From Psettodes erumei (taxonomy: Eukaryota > Chordata > Actinopteri > Pleuronectiformes > Psettodidae): a stretch of DNA of 64,000 nt. A program made the translations under genes and the position numbers. The DNA lies in contig JAFBJZ010000949.1 of NCBI GenBank assembly GCA_016785225.1, positions 968,907-1,032,906 on the forward strand, given 5' to 3'. The notes under the pieces were generated by a model. The model did no database searches. It saw nothing but the letters and a program-made list of their open reading frames with translations, and was not told the DNA's origin. This document shows, in pieces, positions 56,566 through 64,000 of the stretch (position 1 is its first letter; the number at the start of each line of letters is the position of its first letter).

Positions 56566-58025
56566 CCGGCCTGACACACTCAGGCATATACACAAACATA
56601 CTGCCTACAGAGTAGAGGAGCAAGGCATTGTTACACGCTAAAGTGGCAAAATCATTTCAAAACAGACGCGTTTGAAATGAATCATTGAAGACTTCAAGCT
56701 AGGGCCACATGCCAATGAGGGTTCGATCTATACTGCACTTCAGTGCTTATTCGCTCTCTGCTTATCTTGTCTTTTAATCAATCTGATACACTGAACACGA
56801 AAGGTTTCTCATTCAGCATTCTCTGATGCTTCCTGTCATTAGAGGCTCCATGATCCGATGGACCCGTGTGAGATTTCAGGTGTCCATCTAGTGACTCGGA
56901 GGAGAAGTACAAGTTTCAGTGTTGCAATCACAAGCACTCATCTGCTTTACTCAGTCCAGTGTTTCCCATGCATAGATTTATTTGTGGTGACCCACCAAAA
57001 CATATAATTGACCACCACATGTTGATTTTCTGTTTTCACTATTTCAAATGTAATCTCGTGTAAGCGTTATCTTATTTGATCGCACCGTATTGATTGGCTC
57101 AGCCACTCCTTTGCCCTCCACTCTCTCTCTCTCTCTGTGATAACACCCCCCCCCACCCCCCACCCCACACATACTCAATCAAATCAAAACATGATAAAGC
57201 ACACGAGGGAGGATTGCTGATGGCTCTTCCCCGCAGAGAAAAACGGCTGGTACATCTGCTTGTCAATACTGACTGCCGGTGTCAACCAGGCCAACCTCCC
57301 AAAGCAGTGCTGCTGTGGGAGAGCCAGGGCAGAAGCAACAGGTGAGAGTGACAGCAAACACAGGGATAGAACTGTGCATAGTTTATTTGTCCCTAGGTAC
57401 TTGGCAGTTAAAATATTTGCCAAGTACCACCACAAATAGAATCTAATTCTTTGGGAAACACTGTCGTCTTTATAGTCTTTACTTTACTCTTTCCTAACTT
57501 AACTACTTTAGCTGATGAGGTGAAAAGCCTTAGAATCACGTGAAAGCTGAGTTATCCACATAAATCTGAATGAAACTGAGTTGATTTATTTTGAATTAAG
57601 AATGAGTGAAAGAGGTTGAGTTTATGTTTTCTTTCCTGAGTGACTGCTATGAAAGGTACCTTATCTACATTTGCAAATATTTACAAGCAAGAGGGTTTTT
57701 TGCAGTTGGGGGCTTGCTCGGTAGTTACAGTATGTTATATAACTACCCTGAACTTAAATTTACACCAGGACAGTTTTCTTGCTTGGTTTTTTTTTTTGGA
57801 CTGAAATTTTGTTACTTTCTTGATGCACAAAAAAAGTCTACATTTCAAATTGTGTAATTGTGCAATTTTTAAATGAGATGTTCTCTCTCTCCATTTCTAT
57901 TTTTCTACCCTCTGAATGGAATCACATTATTTATTCTACCTGATACATGGATAACAGTGTACAGTTATCGTACAATTTTGTAAAGATAAATATAATTCTA
58001 TAAAGAATAAAAGTGAGAGGGGGAG
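56566..58025 (+). other. ppp1r16a 3' UTR
   Basis: From the TAG at 56565 to the AATAAA at 58006-58011. It carries a CT run and C-rich run at 57121-57167 and AT-rich sequence toward the end. No coding frame seen. Confidence 0.5.
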
Positions 58026-60300
58026 ATATTTTTTGTGTTAACAAATATTGAAGAGATGTTAGATAGTAAACTTGTCATATGATAATTTATCAAGGGTCGG
58101 TGCCTTCTTTCGGTGGCAGATTTGATATAGGTTTGCAATACTTGCACAAAGTCTCACATGTAAATTTGGTGAGCAGTGGGATTAAATCATCTATCAATAC
58201 ATAGACTCCAATTTAAATGTACTGTTGATGCACTCCAATTTCTGTATTGCATTTCAGTTTTGTTAGTGATTTTTACTGTGCCCTGTTTAGAAAAACAAAA
58301 TATAAAAGCATTGTTTTCACAAATGAGTTTTGTAATTTTTCTTCCTTAAATGCATGCTGTCTTATCTAATTGTTCTGGACATTGTGAGTGTTTATGTGTA
58401 GTCATTGTTTGAAGGGAGGGAAATCGGAAATAATGTTCTGTCCTTTTCAAAAAATGCTTACGCAGCAAGATAAGTTTAGACTAACAACGCCGGCATGGTG
58501 AGAAAAGAAGACTTGATTCTTTCTCTTGTTTAACTGAAATGTCAGGATGTCTCCCCCTTGTGGTCAAATTTAGAGTACTTTAAGCACTTCACCCCCAGTG
58601 ACTTTTCCCTTCCTCTTTCGTCATACACTCACTGTCAGCACGTCTCAAATGTCACTGTCCCCTCTATCATTCTGCCAAGACATCACATGATCCTCATAAT
58701 GAACAGTTCAGTGCACATAAGTACAGAAGTATTCCAGCTGTAAAGCTGCACGGACCCTTGTTTCAGGTTACAAGGTCTGGACAAAGTCTGGACCCATCTT
58801 TGAAAGTGTGTTTTTTTTTTGGTTTTGGTTGGTTTTGCTTTTATGATGCAGTCAAGGGTTCGAATCACAAACCTGTATTTACATGCAAAGACAGATCTCA
58901 ACAATGTCCAGAGCGGGTTTTATGTGGCCAGAGCAGCAGTTGTGCATGGAGTGTCTTAAAATGGAATCTGCTTGTGTTTAGACATGTTGTGAGCGTGAGC
59001 TACGGTACCTCCTAAGATAGGTACTGTAAATCTGATCTGATCACTAAAAAAATTTTAGTGATCAGGGAGATGTTTTAAGTTACTATTTATTTCTATTTCT
59101 ATGATGTAGAGCTATTTAAAATAAGGTTTAAGCTAAATGGGACAGGATGTGTTGTGTGATGCTGCCAAAACATGCACCACATGACACATAAAAGTCACTG
59201 GGGCTTCACATGCTTGTATGTGAACTGTTTTAGTTTGGGATATCAAATGTCTTTCCTACAGGAGGGGGGGGGCAGCCTTCTCACACACAGACAGCTAAGT
59301 TTGCTGTTGCCCAAAACAAAAGACTAATATGCAAAGAAATTTTTTGCACATGAGAGTCTCCCCATTTCAAAGTTTCCGCTGTTTTCTACCAACTTGTTCC
59401 TCTGCATTCTTACACATTGTTCCACTTGCTATGTCAAGGTGAAAGATTAACAGCATTATAAGCATGGAGACAGATGAAAATTCATCTTCTGCTCTGTCAT
59501 GTTATGTTCTAATTTGCACATCAAAGAAGGGTATCTAGGAAAGGATGACTCCATGAAAACTGGATTTGGTTAGAGCTGCTGCGAACCAGGTGTGAACCAG
59601 GTGTGAACCAGGCAGCGATAAACTGCTCATTTCTGGCTGCCGTTCACCTTCATGACGAAACTGCTACTCAGACTTGTTTCGAAGACTGTTTCCCCTTCGA
59701 GAAGACTGAAACCAACCTCAGCCTTAACCAGTTGTCTTACTCAGCCACTTTCTGAAAAAAAATCTTCTCATTCATATTGCTGGGACATGATTGACTAAAG
59801 GACAAAACATGCTTTGTGACACACACCAGCTGTGCAGAGATCATTTGTAAGATAGACACTCTTATTGAGCAGGTTTAATCACAAAACACACTCCACTTGG
59901 TGCACATGATTATGAGAAGTTAGTTTCTGCTGCAGGGGTCAAGTATGACAGAGCTGGAGCATAACCAAATACATTGTCTCATTTACTGCACTTAATTCCA
60001 ACTTTCTGGTACTTGTACTTCATAGGACTATTTCTCTATGGTACTTCTTCTTTTTCTTCCACAGAAGAATGTAATTAATATACCTTTTACTCCACTGTGT
60101 TGAGAGTTATGTTACAATTAGATCAATCTTGACCCCAGCATTAAAACATTGTTTATTCATTCCAATTTGCACCTCAACATAAATTACATGATATATGACA
60201 GCCAAACCTGACTGGATTGAAGTTTAAACAAAATTTTACATCAGGCTTACAAAAATCGAATGCATGTTGACAAGTCACAATCAGACGAGCACGAAAACAC
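58026..60300. other. Intergenic space between ppp1r16a and gpt
   Basis: No gene recognised. A CTCF-like CCCCCTTGTGG lies at about 58553-58563, a perfect 15-nt palindrome-like pair (CACTAAAAAAATTTTAGTG) at about 59042-59060, and a 10-nt tandem GTGAACCAGG at about 59589-59611. Confidence 0.45.
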
Positions 60301-60585
60301 CCATCGCTCAAGCGTTTCCCATAGGACGGTTCCTTCCCCATTGCAGCGCACGGCGGGCCCTTGCATGTCCCACAGTGCGTGAAGGCGTCACTTGGCACGC
60401 TCGAGCCAGAGGCGAAGCGAGCGAAAGAAAAACAGACCCAGCCAACCACGAGCAGGAGCGAGCGAAGGCGTGTCGGCTCGGGTGGGAATATGAATACCGA
60501 GAAACTCAACTGCCGCTCGGAGCTCAGAGGAGCCGCAGGAGACGTGAACACACCAAGCTGAACCGAACCACTTGCACAACAACTG
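60300..60585 (+). promoter_or_regulatory. gpt promoter and untranslated exon 1
   Basis: CpG-rich, TATA-less segment with GCGCACGGCGGGCCC and GGCGTCACTTGG. The leader ends CACAACAACTG at 60585 with donor GTAACA. The next exon opens after TATGTTTCAG at 60678, 40 nt before the ATG. Confidence 0.6.
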
Positions 60586-60718
60586 GTAACACCCGATACT
60601 CATTATCTGCTCACTTGCGCTCGCGCGGACTGTTTTCTGCTCAGTTTTGATATTTCTCAATCTCTTTCTATGTTTCAGATATCAGTCCAGTTTGTTACAT
60701 CGGCGGAAAACATAGAAA

Positions 60719-60865
60719 ATGTCTCAGCAGGCAGTAAACGGCGTCCAGCCCCGGACCAAGGTGCTGACTTTGGATAACATGAACCCCAACGTCAGGCGCG
60801 TCGAGTACGCGGTCCGGGGCCCCATAGTCCAAAGAGCGGTGCAGATAGAGAAGGAGCTGAAAGAG
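60719..60865 (+). CDS. gpt: Alanine aminotransferase (glutamic-pyruvic transaminase), first coding exon only
   Basis: Encodes 49 residues from ATG at 60719 to AAAGAG/GTAAAG at 60865, phase 0. The block KVLTLDNMNPNVRRVEYAVR then GPIVQRAVQIEKELKE is the conserved amino end of vertebrate ALT. Mammalian ALT continues GVKKPF..., which would be the next exon; I could not find it in the remaining 3.1 kb, so it lies beyond the window. The PLP-binding lysine and the rest of the enzyme are therefore not visible. The protein opens MSQQAVNG with no evident mitochondrial presequence, as in cytosolic ALT1. The order ppp1r16a-gpt is as in human. Confidence 0.95.
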
Positions 60866-63454
60866 GTAAAGACGATCACGCCTCGGTGCACAAAGACTGA
60901 AGTTTATTAATGCAGCCAAGGTGGGAGGACGTAACAACCCTTCAAAAACAGTTTGTGATTCAAAAAAAGCATTTGTGAAAAGGCTCTTTTACTTATTTAG
61001 GTCATATGTTGTCGCTCTTTTGCGGAGCGTGGACTTGATTCAAAGTTTTATTGTGACACATCCCGTTTCTATTCATTAGAGCAAAAGCAGACGTGGTAAA
61101 TACAAAACCGACATTGTGAAATCTAATCCTGCGTGTCTGCGAGGGAGGGGATAGCAGATGAGTGAGTTAACAGCACAGCTGCAGATCCACTTCAACAGCT
61201 GGAATTTGTCTGCAGCTGGTCATTTTATCATTTTATATTCCCTTATTCTGTTTAATTGAGATATGGTAAGAAATTTGAAATGAGAAAGGAAGTACAAGTA
61301 TGTAACCTTGGTGGAAAAAAAGATGCTTGTGGCTGACAATTTTTGCACAGAGAGAGAGAGAGAGAAAGAGGAGGCAGTGACACAGTAGGTCAGACTTTTA
61401 AAAGTCCCTGCATGCCAGCAGTGGTGCTTCCGTTATGTTCTCCTTCAGCACTGCCACCCGAAACACCTCGTGTTACATCCTGCTGCTGTAGTATTGATCT
61501 ACTGTGCTTTGCTAAGGAGAGGCAAACAGGTTGAACAGCGAGTGACATAAAAGCTGTCAAGCAACTATCTCTTTAAGTTATGGCCTCCTCGCAAGACGCG
61601 GAATGTGCCGGAGTACGATTCACCCTTCTCTAGCTCGAGGTGGCTACACGATTGTGAGAGCGGAGGATGTGTATATTGTGGATGCTTATTACATAAGAAG
61701 AGAGGGTCTATTCTCTGTCCTCTTTTCTCTCACTGGCTTTGCCCACCTCCCTCCTCCCCACAGCGGAGAGAGTTCATTGGACTGAGCTCCAAGCTGTGAG
61801 GCCCAGCAGCGTCCGAGTCCTTTTCTCTCCAAGGATGTTCGTCACAAACAGCCCCCAGTTCTGACAGTTCTGACAAAAGTGTTTGACTTCTTGGTAGTCT
61901 GCAGGGTTTTCATCCACATAAAGAAGAACCCAATGCTTAATGTTTTGCCCGAACAACCAGATTCTTGCTCCATAGACTTTTTTAGCAATTATAAAGGTTT
62001 ATGTAAGGCAAGTAAAAATCTGAAATCCAAAGTCCAAAAGAAAAGAAAGAGAGTGCGATATCAAACACAAATCTAACAATCAATAAAGCAGGAGTACGTG
62101 CTGGAAAGCACATCAAGTTCCCTCTTCGCCTTTTACTTTCACCTGTTCAGCACCACCCATTTATGGCAATGCAAATACAAGATCAAAAAAAAATTTTTTA
62201 AATCTAAACTGTCTGAGTTTTCTGAGAGGTCAGGAAGGTTTGTGCGGCTGCAGTGGTCCTGTCATCTGGGGGGTTTGCCTTCCTGTCAGATCTGCGACTG
62301 GAACACTTTTACTGATGGTTCAGCAGATTTTATGCAAGTGTGTATGTGTGTGGGTGTGGGTGTGTTTGTGCAGGCGTGTGCGCTGCTGTGATGATGACCC
62401 TTATAAAGCCTTACCCAGACATCTGGCATGACACTGCAGTAAGATAATTCGGGCTCAGATCTCAGCTGTGGGCAAGCCTGCATTGTCTGTGGCAACAAAG
62501 GGGGTGACAATAGAGCAACAGAATGGAAAAAAGAATCCACCTATTATTTTTATACAGTTCTTTTATATCCCGTGACTGTGGTCCTTTTCTTCTGGGTGAA
62601 CTGACACAGTGAGTTTCATCTCGTGTGGCTTCTTGTTAGAACTAACACTGAATTATATGTCACATGAGTGAATCAGTTTGCTTCAGGTAAAGATTGAATT
62701 AGCACAGTTCCAATTATTCTATTCTAGTGGGCCTGAATGGTCATAGCAGGACAACAGATTTGAATCACATCATAAGATTATTGAAATGTGGATTCAAGAT
62801 GATCATCCAGGCGGGTTTTCTCATGTCTCTTCTGACTCACAGGGCTTTTTTGCTCTGGTTTACTGGTCCGGCCTGTGTAATCAGTGCCCGGTCGCTGACA
62901 GATCAGGAAAACTCAGTGCCTTACTGGAGAAGCGGCTGGCTTTTCTCTTTTCCCAGAGAACAGCGGGCTCTTTGTTGCTTGAGAACAGGCGAGGATGAGG
63001 GCTAAAAAGGAAACGTGCTGCATCCAATTAAACAGATTTCAAATGAGCTCACATCTGACTCAACGCTAACCCAAATAACCTTGCAGATCTCACTTTTGGC
63101 ATCATTTAAGGACACAGTAATGATAATATTGACTCACTTGAAAGATAAGTTTTCTCTGTGACCTTGGAGGCCTTTTTCCTGGCATTTTATCATTTAAATC
63201 ACACAAAGATGTCATGTTTTAAAAGATATCTAAAAAGTGAGTATAATTTTCCTATGTAGTTCTCATGTTATGTAGCTTTGGGGGCTCTACCTCTGTTACT
63301 GAGAGCAGTTCTTTCTGTACCTTTCTGTGGGTTTAATTGCTATTTGAACACACCATACAATTCCTGCAAGCACACCCTCTAACTGCCAAAGCAGGCTTCA
63401 GCAAAGGAACCTGCAGGCAAACAATATAAAACAAGTTTCACAAGATTTTTTTGG
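60866..63454 (+). other. gpt intron (5' part)
   Basis: No exon with ALT-like coding was found. Contains a GA run (61350-61368) and a (GT)n-rich stretch near 62338-62372. The short reading frames show no family match. Confidence 0.5.
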
Positions 63455-64000
63455 CATGGTTTTTGGTGCATTTTCAGGACAAAAATTTTTTGGACATTTT
63501 TGGCATTTTTCGACATACTATACTATGTCGTTTTTTTTCAATTTTGGACGTACTGTAATATGACCTTTTTGACCTTTTCTGGCATTTTTAATGCAGATTA
63601 TACTATTGGGGGTTATAAAACACCGTTCTGTGATGTTTTGGTGCATTTTCAGGACAAAATTTTTTGACATTTTTGGCATTTTTCGACATACTATACTATG
63701 TCGTTTTTTTTCAATTTTGGACGTACTGTAATATGACCTTTTTGACCTTTTCTGGCATTTTTAATGCAGATTATACTATTGGGGGTTATAAAACACCGTT
63801 CTGTGATGTTTTGGTGCATTTTCAGGACAAAAATTTTTTGGACATTTTTGGCATTTTTCGACATACTATACTATGTCGTTTTTTTCAATTTTGGACGTAC
63901 TGTAATATGACCTTTTTGACCTTTTCTGGCATTTTTAATGCAGATTATACTATTGGGGGTTATAAAACACCGTTCTGTGATGTTTTGGTGCATTTTCAGG
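63455..64000. repeat. Tandem array, unit ~174 bp, three copies, continuing past the window
   Basis: The landmark TTTTCAGGACAAAA recurs with GGAC at 63477, 63652 and 63825, and CAGG again at the right edge, giving periods of 175, 173 and about 174. Copies differ mainly by one- or two-base changes in A/T runs. Each unit holds CGACATA-CTATAC-TATGTCG, an inverted repeat with 7-bp arms, and TGACCTTTTTGACCTTTTC. No coding frame. Confidence 0.95.

Overview
The window is nuclear DNA from a bony fish, most likely a spiny-rayed teleost. The genes have many exons joined by mostly short GT-AG introns. Dinucleotide microsatellites are frequent and small foldback or terminal-inverted-repeat elements occur between genes. 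The encoded proteins are clear vertebrate orthologues, including the fish/bird-type RFamide peptide C-RFa. There is no sign of bacterial or viral content. Exon boundaries were worked out by hand from splice signals, reading phase and remembered family sequence. No alignment was run.

Layout, left to right. (1) 1-5410, +: the 3' half of a MYRIP-type Rab27/myosin linker. (2) 8713-10128, -: a complete two-coding-exon C-RFa/prolactin-releasing-peptide gene (prlh2) with a TATA promoter near 10555, tail to tail with myrip. (3) about 12879-12951: a tRNA-Arg(CCG)-like gene. (4) 13979-22683, +: a 14-exon gene for a 710-residue protein that joins a SHARPIN-type PH-like N-terminus, LUBAC-tethering helices, UBL and NZF to a complete HOIL-1-type RING-IBR-RING. 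An alternative terminal exon at 18670-18750 would give a SHARPIN-like 478-residue form without the ligase module. (5) 25191-35119, +: oplah, 27 coding exons, complete. (6) 37823-40200, -: foxh1, three exons, complete. (7) 51945-56565, +: ppp1r16a, ten coding exons, complete, with likely untranslated exons far upstream. (8) 60719-60865, +: the first coding exon of gpt, which continues beyond the window. (9) about 63455-64000: a tandem array of about 174 bp units running off the right edge.

SHARPIN, OPLAH, FOXH1, PPP1R16A and GPT all lie on human 8q24.3, so genes 4 to 8 form a conserved block. This marks gene 4 as the sharpin orthologue by position although its C-terminal half looks like RBCK1/HOIL-1. 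MYRIP beside a PrRP-family gene mirrors the human MLPH-PRLH pair on 2q37.

The main result is gene 4. It looks like the ancestral or re-joined form of two subunits of the linear ubiquitin ligase complex (LUBAC), with alternative 3' ends that could yield both a HOIL-1-like and a SHARPIN-like product from one locus.
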